Shown here: positions 37,867 to 46,670 of the stretch, in pieces
How positions within the stretch are numbered: the stretch's first letter is position 1
How the letters are laid out: each line of letters opens with the position of its first letter
NCBI RefSeq assembly: GCF_003864975.1
Contig: NZ_BHGL01000006.1
Location: 186,001-250,000, forward strand
DNA: 64,000 bases
Source: Sulfuriferula thiophila
Lineage (GTDB): Bacteria; Pseudomonadota; Gammaproteobacteria; Burkholderiales; Sulfuriferulaceae
Direction: 5' to 3'
Program-made: the position numbers and the translations under genes
Notes under the pieces: model-generated
Told to the model about the DNA's origin: nothing
Database searches by the model: none
What the model saw: the letters and a program-made list of their open reading frames with translations, nothing else

Positions 37867-38809
37867 CTTCGATTTCCAGCACAGCCAGGCTGATATGTTT
37901 GCCCAATTGTTCGGTGAATCCGGGCAAGTTGCTGAATTTCCGTAATTTCGCAGCGACCGCATCTTTCATCTCGTAATCGCTTTTTCCCGCATCGTATTGT
38001 TCTTTTACTGCGGCGTATAACGTTGCCAGATATTCGCGGTAACGTTTGACCATCGCGGCGTTTCCGGTCTGTCCATGCCCTGGCACATAGCGCTTGTCAT
38101 GCAGGCCGATAGCCCGGTCACATGCGGCTATGCTGCCTTTGAACGTCGCATCATCCATCCGGTTAATGTAGTTGTTGAGTACATTATCGCCGGTAAACAG
38201 CACGGAATCTTCCACGACCTCTATCATGATGTCTGTTTTGCTGTGCGCGTTTTCAGGTGCGTAGACATGAAAATGCATGCCGCCGGTCTGGATGATTTGA
38301 TCGTCTACCACCGGTATGGTGGGAATGACCGCTTGCGTGGACGCGGTGTAGTTGTCCGTCAGCGTGTTGACTAATGCAACCCACTCTTCGGCGCCGCCTT
38401 GTTGGGCCTTGCGTATCATATCTGGATGGGCAAGCAACTTGGCATCGGGGTAGGCTTCGATAATGGCTTGGTTGCCGAGCCAGTGATCGCCATGGATGTG
38501 GGTATCAAAGACGTAAGTCACCGGTAACGCGGTGCGTTTGGCTATTTGTCGCAGAACCATACGCCCGGTTTCCAGGCTGGCACCCGGATCAATGACCACG
38601 ACCCCATCTTTGGTAATGATGAATCCCGGATTGTTCATGAACCCCTGATTTTGCAGCGACGGCTGGCCCAGCGGGCCGTGAATTACATAGGTGTGGGCAG
38701 CGATTTTTTGCGCGGGATAATCACGCACCGGGTAATTGTCAGCTAAGGCGAGTAGCGGTAATGCGAGCACGCCTATCAGTGCATATTTGAGTTTGCTGGA
38801 TAATTTCAT
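37856..38809 (-). CDS. Exported metallo-beta-lactamase-fold hydrolase (SoxH-like)
   Basis: 317 aa with a signal peptide (ALIGVLALPLLALA). The MBL metal motif is FDTHIHGDHWLGN near residue 103, with further ligands in NAHSKTD, LFTGDNVLNN and VPGHGQ. It resembles SoxH and the quinoprotein relay metallohydrolases found in sulfur oxidisers and methylotrophs; the substrate is unknown. No other sox genes are adjacent. Confidence 0.85.
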   Translation of the reverse strand: MKLSSKLKYALIGVLALPLLALADNYPVRDYPAQKIAAHTYVIHGPLGQPSLQNQGFMNNPGFIITKDGVVVIDPGASLETGRMVLRQIAKRTALPVTYVFDTHIHGDHWLGNQAIIEAYPDAKLLAHPDMIRKAQQGGAEEWVALVNTLTDNYTASTQAVIPTIPVVDDQIIQTGGMHFHVYAPENAHSKTDIMIEVVEDSVLFTGDNVLNNYINRMDDATFKGSIAACDRAIGLHDKRYVPGHGQTGNAAMVKRYREYLATLYAAVKEQYDAGKSDYEMKDAVAAKLRKFSNLPGFTEQLGKHISLAVLEIEANQ

Positions 38810-38874
38810 ATCGGCTCAGATCGTGTGAGGTTGGTAATGGTACGCCCAATCGGCGCGGTTGAGGATGGTATGTT

Positions 38875-39573
38875 TTACCACCACTTCTCGTAAATGATAC
38901 GACTTTCTGGAACGCCAATGCTGGTGAGCACTGCGCTCGCATCTTCTACCATGCCTTGCGGGCCGCACAGGTAATACAGCGTATCGTCACTCATGCCGGC
39001 TTCGCGCAACAGCTGTGCGTCTATGCGTCCGCTGCGACCTTGCCAGTTGCTATCAGGCTGGGTAAGCGTAATGAGGTGATGGCAATTCGGTTGCTGGCTC
39101 AGCGTTTCAATGTCGGCCTGGAATAAATATTCATCTGCACTGGGGATGCTGTAAACCAGTGTGACATCTGTTTGTGGAACGGATGCGGCTATGTAGCGGA
39201 AAATGCTGATAAGTGGCGTGACGCCGACGCCGGCACCCACCAATACTACGCGATGGCTCATTTCTGGCTGGTACACAAACACGCCTTGGCCATCGGAGAT
39301 TTGTACTGTGTCACCGATTTGTGCGCTTTCATGCAGCCAGCGTGTGACCGGGTGACGTGTGCTGGATTTGACTGCCAGTTCGATATGGCTGCCAGACTGG
39401 TGTGGAGATGAGGTCATGGAGTAGCCGCCCACCTCGGTTTTGCCATTAATCGTGGCGTATAAGTCTATCCATTGCCCGGCCAGGTAATGAAATGGCTGCT
39501 GACCATAATCCAGTTGAAAAATTTTAACGCTGGGCGAGGCTTGCTGTATCGATGTGATTGTGGCGGTGTGCAT
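38875..39573 (-). CDS. FAD/NAD(P)H oxidoreductase of the ferredoxin-reductase family
   Basis: 232 aa: FAD-binding beta-barrel (AGQWIDLYATINGKTEVGGYSMTSSP, where the usual RxYS is GGYS), NAD(P) domain VVLVGAGVGVTPLISIFRYI, YLCGPQGMV, and a C-terminal aromatic YEKWW. No iron-sulfur domain is attached. ATG 39573 is used; the upstream in-frame TTG overlaps the msrB stop. Its tight link to msrB suggests it may feed electrons to that or another repair system (inference). Confidence 0.88.
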   Translation of the reverse strand: MHTATITSIQQASPSVKIFQLDYGQQPFHYLAGQWIDLYATINGKTEVGGYSMTSSPHQSGSHIELAVKSSTRHPVTRWLHESAQIGDTVQISDGQGVFVYQPEMSHRVVLVGAGVGVTPLISIFRYIAASVPQTDVTLVYSIPSADEYLFQADIETLSQQPNCHHLITLTQPDSNWQGRSGRIDAQLLREAGMSDDTLYYLCGPQGMVEDASAVLTSIGVPESRIIYEKWW

Positions 39574-39581
39574 GCGGTTAT

Positions 39582-39980
39582 TCAAGGTTGAGGTTCAAAT
39601 TCAAGTGAAGCAGAGTTAATGCAATAGCGTAACCCAGTTGGGGGTGGTCCGTCATTAAAAACATGCCCTAAATGGCTGTGGCAGCGTTTGCAAAGTACTT
39701 CGGTGCGCGCCATCATCAGGCTGTGGTCAGTGCGTTCTTCAAGGGCGTCTGGTTTGATCGGCTGCCAATAACTTGGCCAGCCGCTACCAGAGTCGTATTT
39801 GTGTTCGGCATCAAACAAGGCTTCGCCGCATACTGCACAGTGATAGGTGCCGGGGGCTTTAAGATCCCAGTATTTGCCGGTGAATGCCCGTTCTGTGCCA
39901 TGTTCCCGACAAATGTGGTATTGCTCGGGTGACATGCGCTGGCGAAGCTGTTCGTCATCAGGAATTGGCTTTTGTGACAT
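39582..39980 (-). CDS. msrB: Peptide-methionine (R)-S-oxide reductase MsrB
   Basis: 132-aa cytosolic repair enzyme (no signal peptide). Two zinc CxxC pairs (HCAVCGE and [16 protein letters not shown]) and catalytic [13 protein letters not shown] are present. The resolving cysteine appears absent or elsewhere. First gene of a two-gene unit with the flavoprotein. Confidence 0.96.
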   Translation of the reverse strand: MSQKPIPDDEQLRQRMSPEQYHICREHGTERAFTGKYWDLKAPGTYHCAVCGEALFDAEHKYDSGSGWPSYWQPIKPDALEERTDHSLMMARTEVLCKRCHSHLGHVFNDGPPPTGLRYCINSASLEFEPQP

Positions 39981-40066
39981 GGGACTATCTCCGCTCGAAT
40001 TGACAAATGGGGTGTCGTGGCCTAGTGTGTGCTGCAGGTACTATGGTCATTATAAGGTGAATTGAT

Positions 40067-40360
40067 ATGGCAAACGAAGGCTATCACGAGTCAATTGAAA
40101 AATTAAGTGACGCGACGCAAGACATGCACAGAGCGATTACTTCACTGATGGAAGAGCTGGAGGCAGTTGACTGGTATAACCAGCGTGTTGATGCCTGTAC
40201 AGATCCTGAACTCAAAGAAATCCTCGCGCATAATCGTGACGAGGAAAAAGAGCATGCAGCAATGGTGCTGGAGTGGATACGGCGACGTGATCCGGTGTTG
40301 GATCATGAGTTGCGCGACAATTTATTTAAAACCGGCAAAATTGCCGGGCAGCATGATTAG
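40067..40360 (+). CDS. Encapsulated-ferritin (EncFtn) family protein, without encapsulin
   Basis: 97 aa, two-helix ferritin-like protein. It matches Rhodospirillum rubrum EncFtn closely in MEELEAVDWYNQRVD and ILAHNRDEEKEHAAMVLEWIRRRD. The ferroxidase ligands are kept: Glu30, Glu60 and His63 (R. rubrum Glu32, Glu62, His65), with the Trp36/Tyr37 pair. EncFtn forms a ring-like decamer that oxidises iron and normally works inside an encapsulin shell. Here no encapsulin gene follows (next is cbbY on the other strand) and the C-terminus stops at KIAGQHD without an obvious cargo-loading peptide. A terminator overlaps the 3' end, so it is monocistronic. Confidence 0.92.
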   Translation: MANEGYHESIEKLSDATQDMHRAITSLMEELEAVDWYNQRVDACTDPELKEILAHNRDEEKEHAAMVLEWIRRRDPVLDHELRDNLFKTGKIAGQHD

Positions 40361-40380
40361 TTAGCCGTGCTGCCCGGTTT
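40344..40380 (+). terminator. Terminator of the EncFtn gene
   Basis: Arms CCGGGCAGCA (40344-40353) and TGCTGCCCGG (40368-40377) form a perfect 10-bp stem followed by TTTGTC. The left arm is inside the last codons of the gene. Confidence 0.75.
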
Positions 40381-40396
40381 GTCTCATTCTGCCGGG

Positions 40397-41158
40397 TTAT
40401 TTTGCTGCATGCCAGGCGCGTACGGCGGCAAGGTTGACGTAGGGCTCACCATGTAAGCTGCCGCTGAGCACTTGCGGTGCGGCGTCAGTTTCACCCATGT
40501 CGCTGACTACGGCAGCAGCACCGCTGAAATCATGGTCAAGGGTATAGTCGTTAATGGTGACCAGAGTTTTTAAACCTGCGCCGACACTCGAACGAATGCC
40601 GTTTTCCGAATCTTCAAAGGCGAAGCATGCCTCTGCTGGCAGTTGCAGTTGTTCCAATGCCCAAGTGTAGATATCGGGAGCAGGTTTTTTGGCCGGCACG
40701 ATGTCGCCTGCGGCAATGACTTCAAACCAGTTTTCCGCATCGCTGGCCAAGCTGTATTTGAGCAGGGCGGTGACGTTTTCCGGCGTGGTTGTGGTTGCGA
40801 TAGCCAGGCGCAGCCCGGCATCACGCGCTTCCTGTATCAGGCGTCTAACACCCGGGCGCAATGGAATGCCACCTTGCTGCAGCATGTCGGTATAGTGACG
40901 TGTTTTGGCGCGGTGCAAAGCGACGACCATGTCATTGAAATCGGCTGGGGGCGTGTAGTCCGGGCGAAATGACTCCACGTAATACTTCATGCGTTCCTTA
41001 CCGCCGGTGACAGCGAGTAATTGACCATAAAGTGCGACATCCCATTCCCAGTCCAGTCCATATTCGCGAAAGGCGGCATTAAAAGCGACGCGATGGCCGT
41101 CGCGCTCGGTATCGGCAAGTGTGCCGTCCACGTCAAATATGAGAGCTTGTAATTGCAT
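40397..41158 (-). CDS. cbbY: HAD-family phosphatase, CbbY type
   Basis: 253 aa: motif I ALIFDVDGTLADTERDGHRVAFN with the two catalytic Asp, motif II LAIATTTTPENV, motif III PAKKPAPDIY, motif IV FEDSENGI. The DGHRVAFNAAF start is typical of CbbY, which removes the RuBisCO inhibitor xylulose-1,5-bisphosphate, pointing to a Calvin cycle. It is a lone gene here, not in a cbb operon. Confidence 0.88.
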   Translation of the reverse strand: MQLQALIFDVDGTLADTERDGHRVAFNAAFREYGLDWEWDVALYGQLLAVTGGKERMKYYVESFRPDYTPPADFNDMVVALHRAKTRHYTDMLQQGGIPLRPGVRRLIQEARDAGLRLAIATTTTPENVTALLKYSLASDAENWFEVIAAGDIVPAKKPAPDIYTWALEQLQLPAEACFAFEDSENGIRSSVGAGLKTLVTINDYTLDHDFSGAAAVVSDMGETDAAPQVLSGSLHGEPYVNLAAVRAWHAAK

Positions 41159-41174
41159 TTATGTTCATCCTTAG

Positions 41175-41203
41175 TTGCTCTTCGAGCTGATTTCTGATAT
41201 TAA
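41175..41203 (+). promoter_or_regulatory. Candidate sigma-70 promoter of dksA
   Basis: TTGCTC (41175-41180) and TATTAA (41198-41203) are spaced by 17 nt, 46 bp upstream of the dksA ATG. Moderate match. Confidence 0.4.
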
Positions 41204-41248
41204 AGTAGTTTGCCTTTTTTAGTACAAACGGAAGCGACTTAAAACATT

Positions 41249-41668
41249 ATGGCCACAGATTTTACTAAATTCACACCCTATACCCCAAAACCAGATGAAG
41301 AGTATATGAATGCGGTGCAACTTGCCCATTTTCGCAAAATCCTGGAGGCTTGGAAAGCAGAGTTGTCGCAAGATATTGATGGCACCATACATGCCATGCA
41401 AGAAGATGCTACCTTATTCGCTGATCCTAACGATCGTGCCAGTCAAGAATCTGATATGGCGCTGGAATTACGCAACCGTGATCGCGAGCGTAAACTGATC
41501 AAGAAGATTGATGAAACCGTGGCCAAAATTGACCATGACGAATATGGTTACTGCGAAGCGTGTGGCATCGAAATCGGTTTGAAGCGTCTGGAAGCACGTC
41601 CTACTGCTACCCTTTGCATAGATTGCAAAACCCTGGACGAGTTCCGTGAGCGTCAGGTTGCACGTTAA
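41249..41668 (+). CDS. dksA: RNA polymerase-binding transcription factor DksA
   Basis: 139 aa: a coiled-coil finger with the tip ADPNDRASQESD and the zinc finger CEACGIEIGLKRLEARPTATLCIDC. It binds the secondary channel of RNA polymerase and with ppGpp mediates the stringent response. An uncharacterised gene follows by 22 nt. Confidence 0.96.
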   Translation: MATDFTKFTPYTPKPDEEYMNAVQLAHFRKILEAWKAELSQDIDGTIHAMQEDATLFADPNDRASQESDMALELRNRDRERKLIKKIDETVAKIDHDEYGYCEACGIEIGLKRLEARPTATLCIDCKTLDEFRERQVAR

Positions 41669-41690
41669 TCAATCACTTTTGTGAGGCGAT

Positions 41691-42122
41691 ATGAGCGAAT
41701 TTGAAGCCAAGCTGGATGGTTTGTTATTTAGCTTGTTGTCATGGGATCAACTGACAGCTTTCTGGCCGCGTGTTGATACAGGTGCTAGATGGTATCTTTA
41801 TGCGGTAGGGCAAGATGTGCCGGGTTCACCTTCCACTTCCCAGCAAGTGAGCGACTTTGTGCAGAAAATCGATGCATTGCTGCGTAAGGAGCATGAAGAG
41901 ACTTACTGCGGTATTGTTTACGCCGATGATCTTCAAACACCACAATTTATCGTGATTTATGATCCGCATAATCTAGGCGTGTCATGCGGCTCCAGTAAAG
42001 AACGTGTATTGCCGGGTTGGGTTATGAGTCAGGTTCCGCCGGCTGATCTCCAGCCCAAGATCGTACCGAACAATCGTAAGCGCTGGTGGGAAAGTTTCCT
42101 GGGAGAGAAAGTAGCCGAATAG
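41691..42122 (+). CDS. Uncharacterised 143-aa protein downstream of dksA
   Basis: I do not recognise a family. No signal peptide or membrane helix. It has an acidic N-terminus (MSEFEAKLDGLLFSLLSWDQLTAFWPRVDTG), Trp/Tyr-rich stretches (RWYLYAVGQDVPGSP), CGIVYADDLQTPQFIVIYDPHNLG and a C-terminal RKRWWESFLGE. GAGGCG lies before the ATG. It is probably cotranscribed with dksA and ends before the bidirectional terminator. Confidence 0.75.
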   Translation: MSEFEAKLDGLLFSLLSWDQLTAFWPRVDTGARWYLYAVGQDVPGSPSTSQQVSDFVQKIDALLRKEHEETYCGIVYADDLQTPQFIVIYDPHNLGVSCGSSKERVLPGWVMSQVPPADLQPKIVPNNRKRWWESFLGEKVAE

Positions 42123-42177
42123 CTATACTGTTTTAAGTATGTAGTTTGGTTCTTGCAGTAGCATCAGGATAGATAAC

Positions 42178-42204
42178 AAAAAAGCAGCCAATGGCTGCTT
42201 TTTT
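42178..42204. terminator. Bidirectional terminator between dksA unit and pnp
   Basis: AAAAAAGCAGCCA-AT-GGCTGCTTTTTT: a GCAGCC/GGCTGC stem with A and T tracts on both sides, 55 nt after the dksA unit and 18 nt after the pnp stop. Confidence 0.9.
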
Positions 42205-42221
42205 GTTGGGTTGCCGTTGCG

Positions 42222-44342
42222 TTATTCTGCTGCGGCCGGTGTTTCTTCTTCTTTCTTCGGTGGCTCAATCAGCGCTTTCATGGACAGACGCAGACGACCT
42301 TTTTCATCAGCTTCCAGCACTTTAACAGTGACTGGCTGACCTTCCTTGAGGTAATCAGCTACTGCATTGACACGTTCATGGGCAATTTGCGAGATATGCA
42401 GCAAACCGTCTTTACCTGGCAATACGGTAACGATCGCGCCAAAGTCCAGCAGTTTGATAACGGTGCCTTCGTAAGCTTTGCCGACTTCAACTTCAGCGGT
42501 GATTTCTGCGATGCGTTTTTTCGCAATTTCACCGGACTCTTCGCTGGTGCAGGCAATCTTGACTGTACCATCTTCGCCAATGTCGATCTGAGTGCCGGTT
42601 TCTTCGGTGAGTGCGCGGATAACAGCACCGCCTTTACCGATCACGTCACGGATTTTCTCAGGATTGATCTTCATGGTGATGATGCGTGGTGCGTATGCAG
42701 ACATTTCCACACGCGGTGAATCCACTGCGCTCTTCATCAGGCCAAGAATGTGCATACGACCTTCTTTAGCTTGATCCAGTGCAGCCTTCATGATCTCCTT
42801 GGTGATGCCGGTGATCTTGATGTCCATTTGCAGCGCGGTGATACCAGCTTCAGTACCGGCTACCTTGAAGTCCATGTCGCCGAGGTGATCTTCATCACCA
42901 AGGATGTCGGTCAACACGGCAAAGCGGTTTTCTTCCTTGATCAGGCCCATAGCGATACCAGCTACGTGGGCTTTCATCGGAACGCCAGCATCCATCAATG
43001 CCAAGCAACCGCCACAGACGGAAGCCATAGACGATGAGCCGTTGGATTCGGTGATTTCGGAAACGACGCGCATGGTGTAGCCAAAGTCTTCACGGCTAGG
43101 CAACATGGCTGCCAGTGCGCGTTTAGCCAGACGGCCATGGCCGATTTCGCGGCGCTTAGGTGTGCCCACACGACCGGTTTCACCGGTAGCATACGGAGGC
43201 ATGTTGTAATGCAGCATGAAGCGGTCGCTGTACTCGCCTTGCAACGCATCGATTTTCTGTTCGTCGCGGCCTGTGCCCAGCGTGGCGATAACCATAGCCT
43301 GGGTTTCGCCACGGGTGAACAGAGCAGAGCCGTGAGTGCGCGGCAATACGCCAGTGCGAATGCTGATAGGGCGAACGGTGCGGGTGTCGCGGCCATCAAT
43401 ACGTGGCTCGCCATTCAGAATCTGACCACGTACGATTTTAGCTTCCAGGTTATGGAAAATGTCGTTGATCTCATTAACAGCCAATGTGCCCATGTCTGCG
43501 GTGACCAGTTGCTCCATCACGCGACTGCGTATGGCATCGATTTCCTGTGAACGCGCACCTTTCTGGCGGATGTTGTAAGCCTGGATCAAACCGGCTTCAG
43601 CCGCTTCGGTTACTTTTGCAATCAGTTCAACGTTGGCTGCAGGCGCAACCCAGTTCCATGGTTCAGGGTTGACTTCGTCAGCCAGTTCGTTGATGGCGTT
43701 AATAGCCGCCTGCATTTGCTGATGACCGTACACTACGGCACCCAGCATGATGTCTTCTGGCAATTCTTTAGCTTCGGACTCAACCATCAATACCGCTTGT
43801 GCTGTACCGGCAACAACCAGATCCATGGCGGAATTCGGCAGTTCGCTGGCTAATGGGTTAAGTACATATTCGTTGTTGATTAAACCTACGCGCGCAGCAC
43901 CGATAGGGCCAGCGAAAGGAATGCCGGAAACAGCCAGAGCAGCAGATGCGCCAATCAGAGCCGGAATGTCGGAGTCAACTTCAGGGTTGCTTGATAATAC
44001 AGTCGCGATGATTTGAACTTCGTTGTAAAACGCTTCCGGGAATAATGGACGCAGCGGGCGGTCAATTAAGCGGGAAGTGAGTGTTTCTTTTTCTGAAGGC
44101 TTGCCTTCGCGTTTGAAGAAGCCGCCTGGTATTTTACCGGCTGCATAGGTTTTTTCCTGATAATCAACGGTCAGCGGGAAGAAGTCCTGACCTGCTTTAA
44201 CTTCTTTCTTACCGACCACGGTGACTAAAACGACGGTGTCATCCATGCTGACTAATACTGCGCCGCCTGCCTGGCGTGCGATTTCGCCAGTTTCCAGGGT
44301 AACGGTGTGGCGCCCGAATTGGAACGATTTGGTAATCTTCAT
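42222..44342 (-). CDS. pnp: Polyribonucleotide nucleotidyltransferase (PNPase)
   Basis: 706-aa phosphorolytic 3'-5' exoribonuclease of the degradosome: two RNase PH cores ([29 protein letters not shown] and [21 protein letters not shown]), KH domain ([20 protein letters not shown]), then S1 domain ([33 protein letters not shown]). Downstream of rpsO, the conserved order. Confidence 0.98.
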   Translation of the reverse strand: MKITKSFQFGRHTVTLETGEIARQAGGAVLVSMDDTVVLVTVVGKKEVKAGQDFFPLTVDYQEKTYAAGKIPGGFFKREGKPSEKETLTSRLIDRPLRPLFPEAFYNEVQIIATVLSSNPEVDSDIPALIGASAALAVSGIPFAGPIGAARVGLINNEYVLNPLASELPNSAMDLVVAGTAQAVLMVESEAKELPEDIMLGAVVYGHQQMQAAINAINELADEVNPEPWNWVAPAANVELIAKVTEAAEAGLIQAYNIRQKGARSQEIDAIRSRVMEQLVTADMGTLAVNEINDIFHNLEAKIVRGQILNGEPRIDGRDTRTVRPISIRTGVLPRTHGSALFTRGETQAMVIATLGTGRDEQKIDALQGEYSDRFMLHYNMPPYATGETGRVGTPKRREIGHGRLAKRALAAMLPSREDFGYTMRVVSEITESNGSSSMASVCGGCLALMDAGVPMKAHVAGIAMGLIKEENRFAVLTDILGDEDHLGDMDFKVAGTEAGITALQMDIKITGITKEIMKAALDQAKEGRMHILGLMKSAVDSPRVEMSAYAPRIITMKINPEKIRDVIGKGGAVIRALTEETGTQIDIGEDGTVKIACTSEESGEIAKKRIAEITAEVEVGKAYEGTVIKLLDFGAIVTVLPGKDGLLHISQIAHERVNAVADYLKEGQPVTVKVLEADEKGRLRLSMKALIEPPKKEEETPAAAE

Positions 44343-44360
44343 TGTTATCCTTTAGAGTTC

Positions 44361-44398
44361 AAACAAAACCGCCCCGCGTTACAAATAGGCGGGGCGGT
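44361..44398 (-). terminator. rpsO terminator/processing hairpin
   Basis: ACCGCCCCGC (44368-44377) and GCGGGGCGGT (44389-44398), 10-bp GC-only-rich stem followed on the minus strand by TTTGTTTG. It lies between rpsO and pnp, where many bacteria have an attenuating terminator and RNase III site. Confidence 0.75.
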
Positions 44399-44429
44399 AT
44401 GTGTTCAGACGACTGTTATCGCCTGGTGA

Positions 44430-44699
44430 TTATTTACGCAGACCAAGTTTGGCAAGCAGATTGCGGTAGCTGTCATTGTTGGTGCGCTTTAAGTAGTCGA
44501 GCAATTTACGACGACGGCTAACCATTTTTAACAAACCACGACGTGAGTGGTGATCTTTTGAGTTAGCTTTAAAGTGATCGGTCAAACCATTGATGCGTGC
44601 GGTCAGCAGTGCAACCTGAACTTCGGATGAGCCGGTATCGCCTGCAGCGTGTTGGTATTCTGTAACGAGTTGCGCTTTTTGTTCTGTAGTAACAGCCAT
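44430..44699 (-). CDS. rpsO: 30S ribosomal protein S15
   Basis: 89 aa: [49 protein letters not shown]. The start at 44699 ([10 protein letters not shown]) has AGGAG upstream. Binds 16S rRNA central domain early in assembly. Confidence 0.99.
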   Translation of the reverse strand: MAVTTEQKAQLVTEYQHAAGDTGSSEVQVALLTARINGLTDHFKANSKDHHSRRGLLKMVSRRRKLLDYLKRTNNDSYRNLLAKLGLRK

Positions 44700-44772
44700 G
44701 ATAGTTCTCCTGGTGAGATTAAAAATCGCGAAGTGCTTCGGCTGAATGAGGCGCTTCGTTCGTAAGCAGTGC

Positions 44773-44801
44773 ATTATACCCAGAAAATGTCATTTTTTCA
44801 A
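44773..44801 (-). promoter_or_regulatory. Sigma-70 promoter of rpsO
   Basis: On the minus strand TTGAAA, 17 nt, TATAAT. The -35 is inside the last codons of xseA, so rpsO has its own strong promoter despite following xseA. Confidence 0.8.
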
Positions 44802-46139
44802 ACGATTGGATGCGTTGAGTTTTCTGACCTGTACATCAGCACTGTCATCAGCAAAATAGATGCTGAGTTTCTCATTCACGCTGATTTGAGTTGTATTGCG
44901 GATGATTTCGCCGTATTCGTTACGCACCAGGCTATATCCGCGGTTCAGTACAGCGGTGGGGCTGAGGTGTTTCAGATGGCTGTCCAGGTTCCCCAGTGCA
45001 GTCAGTTGCTGTGCTAACAGATGGTGCATAGCCAGTTGCAGACGGCTTTGCTGTTGCGCCAGTGCTTTGGTATGAGGGGTTGTGCTGGGGAGCTGTTGCC
45101 TGAGTCGCTGTGCAAGCTGGCTTTGTCGCCAGTTACGTTGCTGGCTGGCGGTTCGATATGCATGGCGCATACGGCTGCTGAGGTGACTGAGTTGCGCCTG
45201 CTGGGCACCTAGTTTTTTGCCGGGGTGAATCAGGCGTTGCCCAAGGTGGGTCAGTTGCTGCTGCTGTTGAAATAGCCGGTGACGTAATTGGCGTGCCAGG
45301 CGCGCCTGAAGCAGATCCAGTGATTGTATTAATTGATTGCGGTCCGGGCTGGCAAGTACGGCTGCTGCAGTCGGTGTGGGGGCGCGCAGATCAGCTACAA
45401 AATCGGTGATGGTGAAGTCGGTTTCGTGTCCTACGCCACTGATGATGGGGACGGGGCTGGCGGCAACAGCGCGGGCAACGCTTTCTTCATTGAATGACCA
45501 TAAGTCTTCGATACTGCCGCCACCACGGCATATGATCAGTACGTCACATTCCGCGCGTTGATATGCCGTATTTAATGCAGCAACAATTTGTGCGGCGGCA
45601 GGCGCGCCCTGCACCTGGCAGGGGTAGAGGATAACCGGCAGGCTGGGCATTTTGCGCTTTAGAGTGGTGAGCACATCGCGCAATGCCGCGGCCTGGGGGG
45701 AGGTGATAATGCCAATCCGGCGCGGCATGGCCGGTATGGCACGCTTGCGGGATGCGGCAAACAGGCCTTCTTCTTCAAGCTGGCGTTTGAGTCGTTCAAA
45801 TGCTTCAAATAATACGCCTAGTCCGGCGCGGCGCAGGGTGTCGACTTGTAATTGAAACTCGCCGCGCGGCTCATACAATCCCGGTGTAGCACGTACTTCA
45901 ACTTGCATGCCGTTTTCCGGTAGCCAGTCTATATATTGGTTACGGCCGCGGAACATGACGCAGCGTACCTGTGCCGTTGCGTCTTTTAGCGAAAAATACC
46001 AGTGTCCAGAGGCTGCTCGCGTCAGATTGGATATCTCGCCGGCAATCCAGGTGAGCGGGATAGTGCTTGCCAGTGTTTGTTGCACCAGGCGGTTAAAGGC
46101 GCTGACAGCGAGTATATTAGGGGTAGGAGTGAAATTCAT
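44790..46139 (-). CDS. xseA: Exodeoxyribonuclease VII large subunit
   Basis: 449 aa: OB-fold N-terminus (TWIAGEISNLTRAASGHWYFSLKDATAQVRCVMF), catalytic region RIGIITSPQAAALRDVLTTLKRK, CRGGGSIEDLWSFNEE, SGVGHETDFTITDFVADLRAPTPTAAA and a long coiled-coil. Degrades single-stranded DNA from both ends with XseB, which is not here. Confidence 0.97.
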   Translation of the reverse strand: MNFTPTPNILAVSAFNRLVQQTLASTIPLTWIAGEISNLTRAASGHWYFSLKDATAQVRCVMFRGRNQYIDWLPENGMQVEVRATPGLYEPRGEFQLQVDTLRRAGLGVLFEAFERLKRQLEEEGLFAASRKRAIPAMPRRIGIITSPQAAALRDVLTTLKRKMPSLPVILYPCQVQGAPAAAQIVAALNTAYQRAECDVLIICRGGGSIEDLWSFNEESVARAVAASPVPIISGVGHETDFTITDFVADLRAPTPTAAAVLASPDRNQLIQSLDLLQARLARQLRHRLFQQQQQLTHLGQRLIHPGKKLGAQQAQLSHLSSRMRHAYRTASQQRNWRQSQLAQRLRQQLPSTTPHTKALAQQQSRLQLAMHHLLAQQLTALGNLDSHLKHLSPTAVLNRGYSLVRNEYGEIIRNTTQISVNEKLSIYFADDSADVQVRKLNASNRLKK

Positions 46140-46150
46140 CGGATCGGGTT

Positions 46151-46670
46151 GGGTTTGTCAAGGTTTTTCCACAGTTTTCGATATTTAATTTGAATTTGCT
46201 TAATAGTACTTGACGGCGCTGGAGTTTTTTAAGTTATTGATTATAAATAAAATATTTGCATGGTAAAAAATGAGCGACGGGTAAAAAGCCTTGCCTGTCT
46301 GAGACTTAGCCACTTGATAAACATTTTATCCACAAAGTTATCCACAGAATATGTGGGTAACTGAGAAAAAGCCTTATCAGCAGTAGAGTTAGCGTAAAAC
46401 AGCTTGATTCCACTATTTTTTAAAGGGAGGTGTCAAGGATTTTCCACAGCCGGTAAAAAATAATCGCTTACAATAAAACTAGGCTTGACATAAAGTTATA
46501 TTTTTAACTCGTTGTTTTTAATTAATTTAATAGCTTGTCAAAAAATGAGCCATCGCTAAAAATCCTTACCAGCAGGTGAGTTAGCGTATTGGTGAACATG
46601 TTACCCACAAAGTTATCCACAGAATATGTGGGTAACATGTAAAAGACCTTATCCGCTAATGGGTTAAGCC
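46151..46670. repeat. 275-bp tandem duplication carrying DnaA-box clusters (candidate origin or DnaA-binding locus)
   Basis: This is the only long gene-free stretch. Two diverged copies lie in register at exactly 275 bp: TGTCAAGG(T/A)TTTTCCACAG at 46156 and 46431, TGAGC at 46271 and 46546, AAGTTATCCACAGAATATG at 46336 and 46611, CCTTATC at 46372 and 46647. DnaA-box-like 9-mers: TTTTCCACA 46165 and 46440; TTATCCACA 46326, 46338 and 46613; TTACCCACA at 46601 and inverted at 46352 and 46627. AT-rich tracts lie inside each copy (46181-46260 and 46450-46545). The last few bases overlap the purT stop. No dnaA or dnaN is adjacent. Confidence 0.75.

Noticed and set aside
46140-46663. CRISPR array or small RNA gene in the xseA-purT gap
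   Set aside because: Only two long diverged copies, not short repeats with spacers; the DnaA boxes explain the repeated cores better.
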